From the NCBI RefSeq assembly GCF_000423605.1, contig NZ_AUIH01000001.1, forward strand, positions 89,701 to 153,700: DNA of 64,000 nt, in the 5' to 3' direction. The translations under genes and the position numbers were made by a program. Below, one piece after another: positions 17,441 through 27,218 of this stretch (within the stretch, counting starts at the first letter, position 1; every line of letters starts with the position of its first letter). The DNA is from Saccharospirillum impatiens DSM 12546 (GTDB taxonomy: Bacteria > Pseudomonadota > Gammaproteobacteria > Pseudomonadales > Natronospirillaceae). Under the pieces are notes generated by a model. The model was not told where the DNA came from. It searched no databases and saw only the letters and a list, made by a program, of their open reading frames with translations.

Positions 17441-19645
17441 GATCTGGTGCCATTGTTGTTGTAACGCGTCGAGCACGTCACGGGCATCCTGCTCACCGTA
17501 CCCCATATGCGGAATAAACTGAATCAACTGAGGAATCGGAAAACCGAGCGCTATGCCAAACATGGGGTGCGCATCGGTAAACTGCAGCCGGTCCAGTTCT
17601 TGTTGCAGAATGGGGGCGGTGCGGCTGTCACTGAGCCAATCTTTAACGGTGTCATCCAGCGTTGGGAGAAGCCGGACATCGGTGTCGGATTCGAGAGTCA
17701 CCCAGGTGGTCAGCCTGATATCCCGGGAAGAAAACCCCAGGCGCAATTCGAACCGGCCACTTTCCTCTGCAAAACGGCCCAGGTGCGGAACAAAGTAGGC
17801 GAAGGCATGTTCGTCCAGTGGCAGCGTGATCGTGCGTTTTTCTCCGGGTACCAGCCTGATTTTCCGAAAGGCTTTGAGTTCGTGAACCGGACGCTGGTAG
17901 GTGCTCGCTTCATCATGAATGTACAGTTGGACGACTTCGGCTCCCTCGGCGGGCCCCTGATTGGTGATGCTGAAACTGACCTGGCGTTGTTTGCTGTGGT
18001 AGTTCAGATCGGCCAGCGTAAACTGGCTGTAGCTCAGCCCGTGGCCGAAAGGGTACTGCACGGGCAGCGCCTTGGTGTCGTAAAACCGATATCCGGTAAA
18101 AATGCCTTCACGGTACTCAACGGTGTCTTTGGTGCCGGGAAAGGTTTCAAAGGTCGGGTTATGTTCCAGGCGCACCGGAAAGGTTTCACTCAGTTTGCCA
18201 CTGGGGCTGGTTTCGCCAAACAGAATGCGGGCCAGGGCTTCGCCGCCGCCTTCGCCGGGTAACCAGGCTTGCAGAATGGCAGGAACCTGATGCTCGAACT
18301 GGCGGGTTTCAATGGCCGAGCCGGTGTGCAGCACCAGGGTTAGATTGGGGTTGGCATCGGCGATGGCGCTGATCAGCATCAGGTGATCCGGTGCCAGTTT
18401 CATATCGGCCCGGTCGAAGCCCTCGCTTTCCATCGAATCGGTTGTGCCGGTCAACAGGACCACCTGGTCTGCCTCGGTGGCGGCCCTGATCGCGGCTTCC
18501 AGCTGTTCTGGCGTCACCCGGGTTTCGGTATATCCATCAGCAAACACCACCTCAGCACGCTGTCCGATGGCGTCCAGCGGGGTGCTGAGCTGGTGGGGCG
18601 TCATGTGTGAACTGCCACCCCCCTGAAACCTCGGGTTCCGGGCAAAGTCACCGATCACAACCAAGCGTTTGCCCGGCGACAGTGGCAACTGATTCGAGTC
18701 ATTTTTTAACAGCACCATCGACTCAACCGCCAGTTGGGTGGCGAGTTCATGGTGCGCTGGCCATTCAACCGTGACGGTTCGGTTCTGATCCAACACCTGT
18801 TTGATCAGGGTCAGTACGCGCGCCACACGCCTGTCGAGTTCGGCTTCGCCGAGGCGGCCATCGGTCAAAGCGTCATGCAATTGCGCATCGCGCTCACCCG
18901 GGCCAGGCATTTCCAGGTCCAGTCCGTTGATGTGCGAGGCGGCTTTGTCTTTGACCGCCACCCAGTCAGACATCACCAGGCCATCGTAGCCCAGCTGATT
19001 GCGCAGAATACGCTGTAACAAGTCGGCAGACTGGCAGGCGTGTTCGCCGTTGACCGCGTTATAGGCCCCCATCATTGTCCAGGGTGGGTTCTCACGAAGG
19101 ACCTTGGCGAACGGCTCAATGTAGAGCTCCTGCAAGGTGCGCTCGTCGATGTCGGCATTGATCAGAAAGCGGCGGGTTTCCTGTTCATTGCCGGCAAAAT
19201 GCTTCAGGCAGGCGCCTACGCCGCGCGACTGGATACCCCGCACAAAGGCGCTGGCCATGGCCCCTGACAGAAACGGGTCTTCCGAAAAGTACTCGAAGTT
19301 GCGACCGCCCAGGGGCGTACGCTTTCCGTTCACACCAGGACCGAGCAGGATGCCGACGTCCATTGACTGGCATTCTTCGCCGATGGCTGCGGCCACTTGC
19401 TCCAGCAACTCCGGGTTCCAGCTAGCGGCCATGGCGGCCTCGACCGGAAACACCGTGGCTGGCAACGCTGAATTATCCAATGCCTGGGATTCGCTTAACC
19501 GAACGCCATGAGGGCCGTCGGTCAGGGTAATGGCGGGAATGCCCAGGCGCTCGATGCCATGCAGGTGCCAGGCGTCTTTTCCGCACAACAACCGGACTTT
19601 TTCTTCGGTACTGAGTTGGGCCAGAGTGGTGGCTACATCAAACAC
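17426..19645 (-). CDS. Glycoside hydrolase family 3 beta-glucosidase
   Basis: 739 residues, GTG start at 19645 with GAGGAG 6 bases upstream. The (beta/alpha)8 domain covers about 1-290; the catalytic nucleophile is the Asp of LVMSDWVAV (near 226). The alpha/beta sandwich domain follows (LTGTTDSMESEGFDRADM). The fibronectin-III-like C-terminal domain contains VQLYIHDEAS and PVHELKAFRKI. No signal peptide, so the enzyme is probably cytoplasmic and acts on imported beta-glucosides. It is convergent with the sensor operon and sits near the importer, which fits uptake and hydrolysis of the same sugar. Confidence 0.94.
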   Translation of the reverse strand: MFDVATTLAQLSTEEKVRLLCGKDAWHLHGIERLGIPAITLTDGPHGVRLSESQALDNSALPATVFPVEAAMAASWNPELLEQVAAAIGEECQSMDVGILLGPGVNGKRTPLGGRNFEYFSEDPFLSGAMASAFVRGIQSRGVGACLKHFAGNEQETRRFLINADIDERTLQELYIEPFAKVLRENPPWTMMGAYNAVNGEHACQSADLLQRILRNQLGYDGLVMSDWVAVKDKAASHINGLDLEMPGPGERDAQLHDALTDGRLGEAELDRRVARVLTLIKQVLDQNRTVTVEWPAHHELATQLAVESMVLLKNDSNQLPLSPGKRLVVIGDFARNPRFQGGGSSHMTPHQLSTPLDAIGQRAEVVFADGYTETRVTPEQLEAAIRAATEADQVVLLTGTTDSMESEGFDRADMKLAPDHLMLISAIADANPNLTLVLHTGSAIETRQFEHQVPAILQAWLPGEGGGEALARILFGETSPSGKLSETFPVRLEHNPTFETFPGTKDTVEYREGIFTGYRFYDTKALPVQYPFGHGLSYSQFTLADLNYHSKQRQVSFSITNQGPAEGAEVVQLYIHDEASTYQRPVHELKAFRKIRLVPGEKRTITLPLDEHAFAYFVPHLGRFAEESGRFELRLGFSSRDIRLTTWVTLESDTDVRLLPTLDDTVKDWLSDSRTAPILQQELDRLQFTDAHPMFGIALGFPIPQLIQFIPHMGYGEQDARDVLDALQQQWHQIKTPD

Positions 19646-19672
19646 AAGCGACTCCTCATGCTACTGCTGTCG

Positions 19673-20545
19673 TTACAGCTCAAAGGTGCCCAGAGAGGGG
19701 CGCTGCAACCAGTTTTCGGGGGCATAGGTGTATTGGCCATCGACCACGTGAAAGGTCAGCGCCAGTCGGGATTTGTCTGAGCGGTTGGGCGCGCTGTAAT
19801 GCGGCAAGTGGCCATGGAATACCAGTAAGCTGCCGGCTTTGACGGGCATGGGTGTGCCCGATGTGTTGTCGGGCCAGGGGGTGTCGTTCAAAGGTTCCAT
19901 GCGCAAGTCACGTTTGTCGCGATAGTAGCGCTCACGCAAGGGCCCGGTATGGCCACCCGGTTCAACCCAGAGACAGCCGTTGTCGAGGGTGGCGTCTTCC
20001 AGTGCAAACCAGTAGGTGATAACACTGGTGGGGTCGGTATAAAAGAAAGTCGCATCCTGGTGCCAGGTCACTTCGCCGCCGATGCGCGGTTGTTTGAAAA
20101 TCACCATGGTCTGATACAGGTTCGGGGTCGAGAGCCCCAGATCGCGGGCAAGCGCACCGAATTCCGGACGTTTGGCAAAAGCGTTATAGACGTCATCGAA
20201 ATCGTGCAGGGCATGGCCGATTTTGTTGATACTTTGCGCGCGAGGTTGAGTCAGTTGACCCTGATCATCAAAGGCTTTTTCTTCGAAAAAACAACGGATG
20301 GTCTCGGCAGAGTCAAGAAAGAAGTCGTTGTTGATTTGCGCCCGGTCAGTGGTCGAGAACCGGTTATGTTCGGTCAGGTCCGCCTGCTCAATCAACTGAT
20401 AAGCCCGTTCGATCAGTTGCTGTCTCAGGTCAGCCGGAACCCAGTTTTCCAGCAACAGTAAGCCGTCTTCCCGGTATTGCTGTTGCTGCTGCGGGGTCAG
20501 CACGGTGGGTGCGGTTTCAGGCAAGCGTTGGTCAGTACTCGACAT
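19673..20545 (-). CDS. Phytanoyl-CoA dioxygenase (PhyH) family protein
   Basis: 290 residues from the ATG at 20545 (MSSTDQRLP), which has GGAG 8 bases upstream; an in-frame ATG at 20566 overlaps the preceding stop and is less likely. Iron ligands of the double-stranded beta-helix are visible as HQD in EVTWHQDATFF and the distal His in LVFHGHLPHYSAPNRS, with an Arg-bearing SRLALTFHVVDG for 2-oxoglutarate. The substrate is unknown; many bacterial PhyH proteins hydroxylate small metabolites such as ectoine, but this one has no ectoine genes near by. It follows the GST gene by 20 bp. Confidence 0.9.
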   Translation of the reverse strand: MSSTDQRLPETAPTVLTPQQQQQYREDGLLLLENWVPADLRQQLIERAYQLIEQADLTEHNRFSTTDRAQINNDFFLDSAETIRCFFEEKAFDDQGQLTQPRAQSINKIGHALHDFDDVYNAFAKRPEFGALARDLGLSTPNLYQTMVIFKQPRIGGEVTWHQDATFFYTDPTSVITYWFALEDATLDNGCLWVEPGGHTGPLRERYYRDKRDLRMEPLNDTPWPDNTSGTPMPVKAGSLLVFHGHLPHYSAPNRSDKSRLALTFHVVDGQYTYAPENWLQRPSLGTFEL

Positions 20546-20565
20546 CAGGTGAGCTCCGGATTGCA

Positions 20566-21225
20566 TTAGCCCCGATCAGGGACTTCTTCTGCGTCAATGG
20601 TTTCGGTTTCGTTACCGGCATCATCCAGCCAGGCTTGCAGTGCTGGCAGGTCAAATAGCTGGTCAATCCAGGCGGTAACCAGCTCGGGCGTCTCTATCCG
20701 GTAACCGCGCAGACGGATTGCCACGGGGGCAAAAAAAGCATCGGCAATGGAAAAACGACCGAGCAGGAAGGGTCCGTCAGATTGTGTCAGGCAGGCAGTA
20801 AGCAGGGCGAGCATGCGTTCGATGTCTGCCTGGGTGGCGGTATCCGGTGTGAAACCGCTGACGACGCGACGGCAGTTCATTGGCATGGTCTGGCGTAAAG
20901 CGCCAAAGGCGCTGTGCATCTCGGCACAGGCTGAGCGGCCAATAGCGCGTAAATCCGGGTTGGATGGCCAGCCAGCGCCTTGCAGAAAGCGCTCGTTGAC
21001 GGTTTCACAAATGGCCAGTGAATCCCAGACACTCAGCTTGCCGATTTTCAGTACCGGTACTCGTCGGTTCGGGCTGTGAGTGTCCATCAGCGCAGGCGTG
21101 TCGGGTGTATCCAGGGGAATACGAACTTCCTGAAAATTGACTTTGAACTGGGTCATCAGCAGCCAGGCGCGAAGCGACCAACTGGAGTAGTTCTTATTGG
21201 CTATGACGAGCGTTAGGTTATTCAT
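20566..21225 (-). CDS. Glutathione S-transferase family protein
   Basis: 219 residues. N-terminal thioredoxin fold opens LTLVIANKNYSSWSLRAWL with the SS(W)S motif typical of YfcF/beta-like bacterial GSTs; the cis-Pro segment is RRVPVLKIGKLSVWDSLAI. An all-helical C-terminal domain follows. It would conjugate glutathione to electrophiles or act as a peroxidase; the substrate is unknown. Its start overlaps the YjbR gene by 8 bp, so these two and the PhyH gene form a small minus-strand operon. Confidence 0.93.
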   Translation of the reverse strand: MNNLTLVIANKNYSSWSLRAWLLMTQFKVNFQEVRIPLDTPDTPALMDTHSPNRRVPVLKIGKLSVWDSLAICETVNERFLQGAGWPSNPDLRAIGRSACAEMHSAFGALRQTMPMNCRRVVSGFTPDTATQADIERMLALLTACLTQSDGPFLLGRFSIADAFFAPVAIRLRGYRIETPELVTAWIDQLFDLPALQAWLDDAGNETETIDAEEVPDRG

Positions 21226-21601
21226 CCCTGGTCTCCGGCTGAGTTGGGCTCAGCAATTGGGTTTGCAGCTTTTTGGGTAGGGAGCGAACGACAAGCTGGT
21301 AGGAGTCGTCGATCCAGTCAGTGATCAAATCCGGTTCCAGCCCGGCGGTCAAGTCGACCGTATTCCAGTGCTGCTTGTTCATATGATAGCCGGGTGTGAC
21401 CGCAGTGAAAGCCTCTCTCAGTATCAGCGCATCCTGAGGGTCGCATTTCAGGTTCAGAATAAAGCGATCGCCCACGCCAATCAGGCCGAACATCTTGCCG
21501 GCCACTTTGTAAACCAGGGCATCGGGGCCGAAGGGTGTGTCTTCCTGGCTCCCCGGCTTGGCGAGCATGATTGCGCGCCAGCTTTCCAGTGATTGCGCCA
21601 T
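21218..21601 (-). CDS. MmcQ/YjbR family protein
   Basis: 127 residues with the YjbR fold signatures PFGPDALVYKVAGKMFGLIG, LNLKCDP, and GYHMNKQHWNTVDL. Family members adopt a CyaY-like fold and are often called DNA-binding, but function is not established. It overlaps the GST gene downstream by 8 bp. Cytoplasmic, no signal peptide. Confidence 0.9.
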   Translation of the reverse strand: MAQSLESWRAIMLAKPGSQEDTPFGPDALVYKVAGKMFGLIGVGDRFILNLKCDPQDALILREAFTAVTPGYHMNKQHWNTVDLTAGLEPDLITDWIDDSYQLVVRSLPKKLQTQLLSPTQPETRDE

Positions 21602-21765
21602 ACGCCCTCCTTGTTTAACAGTCGCTGCTTTGTGTTCGCTGAGTCGAGCTTACCACAGGGACAGGTGCACCCGGTCGCCGCCAGGCGTTCAAAACGCCCG
21701 TTTGATTCTGGCCCAGCAACCCCGGTAAAGGAGCAGCAGGTCTGCATGGTTCAGCAACAGAGGCA

Positions 21766-23652
21766 TTAGAGGCTGTTAAGGCGGCGTTCTATCGAGGCTT
21801 GCAGGCCCGTCGCGTCCAGACCAGCACTGGCCAGTAAGTCCTGAGGTTTGCCATGGTCTATGTAGGTGTCTGGCAAGCCCAGCTGCAGCACAGGGGTCGT
21901 CAGACCAGCCTGATGCAGGCACTCGGTCACAGCAGAGCCCGCGCCACCGAGTATGGCGTTTTCTTCGGCGGTGACAATCAGGTCGTGGGTGCGTGCCATG
22001 TCCAGCACCCGAGCGGTATCCAATGGCTTAATGAAACGCATGTTCACCAGGCTCGCATTCAGTGCTTCGGCTACGCTTCTGGTCGGTTCGACCATGCTGC
22101 CGAAGGCCAGAATGGCGACGCGTTTACCGTTGCGCAGGGTTTCAGCCTCGCCCAACGGCAATGTCGTCAGCGCCGGATCTATGGTCGTGCCCGGCCCGGT
22201 GCCGCGCGGGTAGCGCACCGCTGCTGGTCCGGGATGTTGGTAGGCGGTACTGAGCATCTGACGGCATTCGTTTTCGTCTTTGGGCGCCATAATGACCAGG
22301 TTGGGGATGCAGCGCAGAAAGCTCAGGTCGAAGCTGCCCGCGTGTGTTGGCCCATCTTCACCGACCAGTCCGGCGCGGTCGATGGCGAAGGTGACATCAA
22401 GGTTCTGAATGGCGATGTCATGAATCAGTTGGTCATAGGCGCGCTGCAAAAAGGTTGAATAGATTGCGACCACCGGCTTGGCACCCTGGCACGCCATGCC
22501 TGCGGCGAGAGTCAGGGCGTGCTGCTCGGCAATGGCGACGTCGAAGTAACGGTCCGGGTAGCATTCGGCAAAGGCGACCATGTCCGAGCCTTCGCGCATC
22601 GCCGGGGTAATGCCCAACAGGCGGTGGTCGCTGGCGGCCATATCGCACAGCCACTGGCCAAAGACATTGGAGTATTTCGGACCGGCTGGCGGTTTGGCGG
22701 CGGGTTCTATGTCTTTCTTTTCCAGTTTGGTGATCGCGTGGTATTTGATCGGTTCGTTCTCGGCTGGGGTGAACCCTTTGCCTTTCTGGGTGGCTACGTG
22801 CAGAAACTGGGGGCCGTTAAACGACTTCAGGTTGCGCAGGGTATGCACCAGCTCAATGACATCGTGGCCGTCAACCGGACCGACGTAGTTGAACCCCAGT
22901 TCTTCAAACAGAGTGCCGGGTGACACCATGCCCTTAACATGTTCTTCTGCCTTGCGCGCGAACTCCAGGATGGGCGGCAGGTTTTGCAGTACTTTTTTGC
23001 TGTTTTCACGCATGTGCGAATAGGTTTTCGAGGAAAAAACCCGGGAAAACGTCTTCGACAGTGCACCCACGTTTTCCGAGATCGACATGTCGTTGTCGTT
23101 GAGCACAACCAGCATGTCGGCGCCATCGTGGCCGCCATGATTGAGCGCTTCAAAGGCCATGCCGGCCGTCAGGGCACCGTCGCCAATTATGGCGACACTC
23201 TGGCGCGGAGTGCCGGTCAGCCGGTCGGCGATCGACATGCCCAGTGCCGCCGAAATGGAGGTGCTGGAGTGGCCGACGCCAAAGGTGTCGTACTCGCTTT
23301 CATCGCGCTTGGGAAACGCGGCCAGACCATTGGCCTGACGCATGCTGTGCATGCGTTCGCGTCGCCCGGTCAGAATCTTGTGCGGATAGGCCTGGTGTCC
23401 CACATCCCAAACCAGTGATGCCGCCGGGGTTTCGTAGACGTAATGCAAGGCAATCGTCAATTCTACAACGCCCAGCCCGGCGCCAAAGTGGCCCCCCGTC
23501 TGGCCGACGGTGTACAACAGGAATTCGCGCAATTCGTCGGCCAGGCGGGGCAGTTCGTCCAGCGTGAGCAGCCGCAGATCTGCGGGCGAGTCGATGGTGT
23601 CGAGCAGGGGCGTGACGGGTGGTGTTTTGGGAATGTGCGTAAAAACCTTCAT
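21766..23652 (-). CDS. dxs: Dxs, 1-deoxy-D-xylulose-5-phosphate synthase
   Basis: 628 residues from the ATG at 23652 ([12 protein letters not shown]), which fits the family's usual length; a longer frame to 23751 has no support. Thiamine-diphosphate binding is visible as [18 protein letters not shown] with NDNDMSI. The transketolase-like pyrimidine domain contains [15 protein letters not shown] and the C-terminal domain [16 protein letters not shown]. It condenses pyruvate and glyceraldehyde 3-phosphate in the first step of the MEP isoprenoid pathway. It follows ispA by 290 bp in the classic xseB-ispA-dxs order, with its own probable control region (see 23679-23711). Confidence 0.98.
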   Translation of the reverse strand: MKVFTHIPKTPPVTPLLDTIDSPADLRLLTLDELPRLADELREFLLYTVGQTGGHFGAGLGVVELTIALHYVYETPAASLVWDVGHQAYPHKILTGRRERMHSMRQANGLAAFPKRDESEYDTFGVGHSSTSISAALGMSIADRLTGTPRQSVAIIGDGALTAGMAFEALNHGGHDGADMLVVLNDNDMSISENVGALSKTFSRVFSSKTYSHMRENSKKVLQNLPPILEFARKAEEHVKGMVSPGTLFEELGFNYVGPVDGHDVIELVHTLRNLKSFNGPQFLHVATQKGKGFTPAENEPIKYHAITKLEKKDIEPAAKPPAGPKYSNVFGQWLCDMAASDHRLLGITPAMREGSDMVAFAECYPDRYFDVAIAEQHALTLAAGMACQGAKPVVAIYSTFLQRAYDQLIHDIAIQNLDVTFAIDRAGLVGEDGPTHAGSFDLSFLRCIPNLVIMAPKDENECRQMLSTAYQHPGPAAVRYPRGTGPGTTIDPALTTLPLGEAETLRNGKRVAILAFGSMVEPTRSVAEALNASLVNMRFIKPLDTARVLDMARTHDLIVTAEENAILGGAGSAVTECLHQAGLTTPVLQLGLPDTYIDHGKPQDLLASAGLDATGLQASIERRLNSL

Positions 23653-23678
23653 GAAAATGCGCTTACCTGCCTTCGAGC

Positions 23679-23711
23679 CTGTTTCTGCAATGGAAACAGT
23701 GATAATCATTA
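23679..23711. promoter_or_regulatory. Hairpin and Fur-box-like sequence upstream of dxs
   Basis: CTGTTTC (23679-23685) and GAAACAG (23693-23699) form a perfect 7-bp inverted repeat with a 7-base loop, 27 bases from the dxs start. Directly beside it TGATAATCATTA (23700-23711) matches the core of the Fur consensus; over the full 19-bp consensus I count 14 matches. Control of dxs by iron would be unusual, so treat as a candidate only. Confidence 0.4.
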
Positions 23712-23942
23712 GGATGTGGGCGTCCTGGCCTGCCTCGCCCGGGCTCCGCATTGTAACGGAAAGCCCAGTCAGACCCTAGTGGACCGTGCGCAAAGTTCCG
23801 TTACTGTTCGCGTCGCCAGCAAGCGCAGTGCCTGAGCGGCGAGTCTTGACCGTGCGGTGCTATTGCGGTGATCTGTCTACTCGCCCTGAACAGGTTGGCT
23901 GCGCACCCTAGTCACCTCACATTAAGCATGGACCACGCTGAC

Positions 23943-24827
23943 CTAGTAGTCCCGGTTCAGCACATAGCCAGTCAGTGCTCGTAAGGGAGACTGGGCATTA
24001 ACGCCCAACTGATCCAGTGCCGCCAGAGCGGCTTCCGTGTGCTGGCGAGCTTCGCGCCGGGCACCCTCCAGGCCGAGCAGTTGGACATAAGTAGACTTGT
24101 TCAGCGCCATATCACTGCCTTGTGGCTTGCCCAGCGTAGCGGTATCGGCGGTGACATCAAGAATGTCGTCGGTGATCTGAAAGGCCAGCCCCAGTGCCTG
24201 GCCGAACAGTGACAGGTTGCTGCGGGTAGCGCTGGACAGAGGTTCGTTGGTGCACAGCGCACCCAGATGCAGGGCTGATTCAATCAGTGCACCGGTTTTA
24301 AGACGGTGAATGTGGGCCAGGTCGTCCAGCCCCAACTGTTGCCCCTCCGCCTGCAAATCCAGCATTTGGCCGCCTGCCATGCCAGCGTGACCAGCCTGGC
24401 GTGCCAGAAGGCCGACCATCGTTAACCGGTTGTCGGCACTGAGGCCCGGTGCCAGGCTGAGGTGTTCAAAGGCAAGGCTTTGCAAGGCGTCGCCCGCCAG
24501 TATGGCGGTGGCTTCATCGAAGGCGCGATGGTTGGTGGCTTTGCCGCGGCGCAGATCGTCGTCGTCCATGGCTGGCAGATCATCGTGGATCAGGCTGTAG
24601 ACGTGCACCATTTCGAGTGCGGCGGCCGGGTAGAGCCAGGTGTCAGCCTCTGCTTTAAGGCTCTCGGCTGCAGCGCGGACCAGTGTCGGGCGCAGGCGTT
24701 TGCCACCGTCGAGCAGGGAATAACGCATTGCCTCGGCCAGGCGGGTTGCGACCGGGTTTTGCAACAGGCCGTCAAGGTGTTGCTCGAGTCTGTGGCGGGT
24801 ATCGTTCTGGAAAGACGCAAAGGTCAT
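23943..24827 (-). CDS. ispA: IspA, (2E,6E)-farnesyl diphosphate synthase
   Basis: 294 residues. First aspartate-rich motif DDLPAMDDDDLRRGK near residue 84 (the two-residue insertion is normal for bacterial short-chain FPP synthases) and second motif ITDDILDVTAD. It makes geranyl and farnesyl diphosphate for quinones, undecaprenol and other prenyl products. It starts 12 bp after xseB and would be co-transcribed with it and dxs. Confidence 0.97.
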   Translation of the reverse strand: MTFASFQNDTRHRLEQHLDGLLQNPVATRLAEAMRYSLLDGGKRLRPTLVRAAAESLKAEADTWLYPAAALEMVHVYSLIHDDLPAMDDDDLRRGKATNHRAFDEATAILAGDALQSLAFEHLSLAPGLSADNRLTMVGLLARQAGHAGMAGGQMLDLQAEGQQLGLDDLAHIHRLKTGALIESALHLGALCTNEPLSSATRSNLSLFGQALGLAFQITDDILDVTADTATLGKPQGSDMALNKSTYVQLLGLEGARREARQHTEAALAALDQLGVNAQSPLRALTGYVLNRDY

Positions 24828-24839
24828 CAGGGCTTTGGC

Positions 24840-25073
24840 TCACTCGGAATCGGTTAACGGGGAAAGCTTTTCCTGTCCGGGCTCGCCCAGTAAAACTTGT
24901 ACGGTTTGTTCGGCCTGGTCGAGTGCAGACTGGCATTCACGCGTCAGCTTGATGCCCTGCTCAAACGTTTTCATGGCATCGTCCAGTGATAATTCGCCAG
25001 ACTCCAGTTGACTGACCAGCGTTTCCAGCTGGCCCATTTTGGCTTCAAATGAATCGGTTTTGGTATCGGTCAT
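24840..25073 (-). CDS. xseB: XseB, exodeoxyribonuclease VII small subunit
   Basis: 77 residues from the ATG at 25073 (MTDTKTDSF), matching the 75-85 residue family length; the frame is open to 25217 but the extension has no homology features. The body FEAKMGQLETLVSQLESGELS and ALDQAEQTVQVLL is the family signature. It forms the helical small subunit that wraps XseA in single-strand-specific exonuclease VII. First gene of xseB-ispA-dxs. Confidence 0.96.
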   Translation of the reverse strand: MTDTKTDSFEAKMGQLETLVSQLESGELSLDDAMKTFEQGIKLTRECQSALDQAEQTVQVLLGEPGQEKLSPLTDSE

Positions 25074-25368
25074 GTCAGAATCCTGGGTGGTTACCGGGCT
25101 GGGATTGCCGCGTAAGGTACGAGGGCGAACCTGAAGGGTCAACCATTGGCTCCCTAGCCCATACTTTACACTCTGCTGATATTCTTTTCCCGAAATGGGC
25201 GTTTTGCAGTCAAACATTGATCACATCTGCCGATACACCGGTTAAGATGTGCTCAGCGGCCCTGTTAGCCGGGGTTGGGCAGGGGATGTGCAACACCAAC
25301 ACCTGCTAGACTGTAACCAGAATAACAGGATAGATGATTCAACGGGACCAGACCGGGAAGCTTACACT

Positions 25369-26121
25369 GTGGATTTAGCGATGATCATAGGCCTTATCGG
25401 GGCCTTTGCGATGGTTTTAATGTCGATGATGCTGGGTGGCAGCATGGGCATGTTCATCAACGTACCCTCCGTGCTGATTGTGTTCGTCGGCTCTATTTTC
25501 GTATCCATGTCGAAACTGACTCTGGAAAAATTCCTGGGCGTCGGAAGTGTTGTGGGTAAGGCGTTTTCATTCAAAATGGTGACGCCAGACGACATGATCG
25601 ACGAAATTGTCGAACTCGCCGATGCCGCCCGAAAGGGCGGTTTGTTGTCTCTGGAGGGTCGCGAGACCAGTCATGAGTTTCTGTCCAAAGGCATTCAGTT
25701 GCTGGTCGACGGGCACGACCCGGAGGTGGTCAAACAACTGCTTACCAAAGACCTGAAAATGACCTCGGCCCGGCACGACGAAGGGACTACGTTTTTTACC
25801 GCCCTGGGCGATGTGGCACCTGCGATGGGCATGATCGGCACCCTGATTGGTCTGGTCGCCATGCTGGCCAACATGGACGACCCTAAATCCATCGGGCCCG
25901 CCATGGCCGTTGCGCTGCTGACAACACTCTACGGCACTCTGATGGCCACCGTCGTCGCGATCCCCATTGCGGACAAGCTAAAATTTCGTGCCATGGAAGA
26001 AGAGCGTATTCAGAAAATGGTAATAGACGGGTTGTTGTCGATACAGGCCGGGCAAAACCCGCGCATCATTGAATCCATGCTGAAGAGCTATCTGCCGACC
26101 TCGAAGCGCGGTGCGGAATAA
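25369..26121 (+). CDS. pomA: PomA, sodium-type flagellar stator subunit
   Basis: 250 residues from a GTG at 25369, preceded by GGGAAG 8 bases upstream; this start aligns VDLAMIIGLIG with the Vibrio PomA opening MDLATLLGLIG, whereas the ATG at 25381 lacks a ribosome site. Four membrane helices (two N-terminal, two at about 150-200) flank a cytoplasmic loop with charged residues that contact the rotor. ALGDVAPAMGMIGTLIGLV is the ion-channel helix. Followed 18 bp later by pomB. No other flagellar gene lies in the window. Confidence 0.94.
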   Translation: MDLAMIIGLIGAFAMVLMSMMLGGSMGMFINVPSVLIVFVGSIFVSMSKLTLEKFLGVGSVVGKAFSFKMVTPDDMIDEIVELADAARKGGLLSLEGRETSHEFLSKGIQLLVDGHDPEVVKQLLTKDLKMTSARHDEGTTFFTALGDVAPAMGMIGTLIGLVAMLANMDDPKSIGPAMAVALLTTLYGTLMATVVAIPIADKLKFRAMEEERIQKMVIDGLLSIQAGQNPRIIESMLKSYLPTSKRGAE

Positions 26122-26139
26122 CAAGGTGATGTTGCACTG

Positions 26140-27105
26140 ATGAGTGACGAATTCGAAGACGACTGTCCCGAATGTAAAAAAGGGTTGCCAGCCTGGTTGG
26201 CTACCTTCGCCGATCTGATGGCGCTACTGATGTGCTTTTTCGTCTTACTGCTGTCGTTTTCGGAAATGGACGCCCTTAAGTTCAAGCGGCTCGCCGGGTC
26301 TTTGCGCAACGCCTTCGGTGTGCAGGCTGAATTGCAGTTCAACGAGGTGCCCAAGGGCACCAGCATCATTGCCCAGGAATTCAGCCCGGGTCGCCCTGAC
26401 CCAACCCCGCTTAATGTGATTCGCCAGGATACGGTCGACGACCTGAGGGATTCGCTGGAGGTTCTTTGCCAGGATACGACGCTGATGCAGGAGGAGGCTG
26501 AGGGTGAGTCCGGCTTGCAGTCGCGTCAGGTTAGGGTCTCGGATGCCGAAGCCCAGCGTCAGGTGGATGAGCAGGCTGAGCGGATCGCAGAAGCACTGGC
26601 GGATGTCATCGCCGATGGCATGCTGGATATAGAAACCGTTAACCAGACGATCATTATCAGGGTTCGCGAACAATCGTTTGGCGCGGGCACTGACTTTGTG
26701 GCCGATGAGTATCTGCCCATTCTGGATCGGGTTCGGGATTTGCTGGTGACGGTGCCCGGTACCTTGTCAATTGAAGGGCATACAGACGATGTACCCATAG
26801 CGACGGCGCGGTTTCGCAGTAACTGGCTACTCAGTGCGGCCAGAGCCCTGTCGGTTGCCGAATACCTTTGGGCGGCTCCCGAAATGAGTGAAAACCGCTT
26901 TACCATTGTCGGCCACGGATCCACCAAACCCATTGCCAGCAATGACACACCGGAAGGCCGTGCGACCAATCGCCGGGTGGAGATCATCGTGCGTCAGGAT
27001 AACCCGGATTTCGACGGCGAAGTAACGCCGGAAGAAGAGCAGGGTGAGGCTGTAGACCCGGGCGACCATTCTCTGTTCGGGCTGGACCCAGCCGATATTT
27101 TTTAG
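26140..27105 (+). CDS. pomB: PomB, sodium-type flagellar stator subunit
   Basis: 321 residues. The plug-proximal transmembrane helix is WLATFADLMALLMCFFVLLL with ion-carrying Asp25; the adjacent sequence SFSEMDALKFKRLAGSLRNAFG is close to Vibrio PomB, supporting sodium rather than proton coupling. The C-terminal OmpA-like peptidoglycan-binding domain contains SIEGHTDDVPI and AARALSVAEYL and ATNRRVEIIV. The stator anchors to the wall and drives flagellar rotation together with PomA. Confidence 0.95.
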   Translation: MSDEFEDDCPECKKGLPAWLATFADLMALLMCFFVLLLSFSEMDALKFKRLAGSLRNAFGVQAELQFNEVPKGTSIIAQEFSPGRPDPTPLNVIRQDTVDDLRDSLEVLCQDTTLMQEEAEGESGLQSRQVRVSDAEAQRQVDEQAERIAEALADVIADGMLDIETVNQTIIIRVREQSFGAGTDFVADEYLPILDRVRDLLVTVPGTLSIEGHTDDVPIATARFRSNWLLSAARALSVAEYLWAAPEMSENRFTIVGHGSTKPIASNDTPEGRATNRRVEIIVRQDNPDFDGEVTPEEEQGEAVDPGDHSLFGLDPADIF

Positions 27106-27156
27106 CTTGGTGGCAAGTGGCGGTACGCTTGTCGCCTGATGGCCACAAGCGACGTC

Positions 27157-27218
27157 AACCTCTAACCTCTAACCTCTAACCTCTAACCTCTAACCTCTAA
27201 CCTCTAACCTCTAACCTC
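27157..27218. repeat. Perfect tandem heptanucleotide repeat, AACCTCT x 8.9
   Basis: Eight exact copies of AACCTCT (27157-27212) plus six further bases of the unit, in the intergenic region 51 bp after pomB. The unit is TTAGAGG-like on the other strand. Such a run is prone to slippage; because 7 is not a multiple of 3 and the array is non-coding, any effect would be on transcription or mRNA structure of the flanking genes. Confidence 0.95.

Noticed and set aside
21853-22458. 201-codon plus-strand frame
   Set aside because: Antisense to dxs, no recognisable protein features.
27157-27218. CRISPR-like or telomere-like array
   Set aside because: The 7-base units are contiguous with no spacers, so it is not CRISPR; a telomere is implausible in mid-chromosome between ordinary genes.
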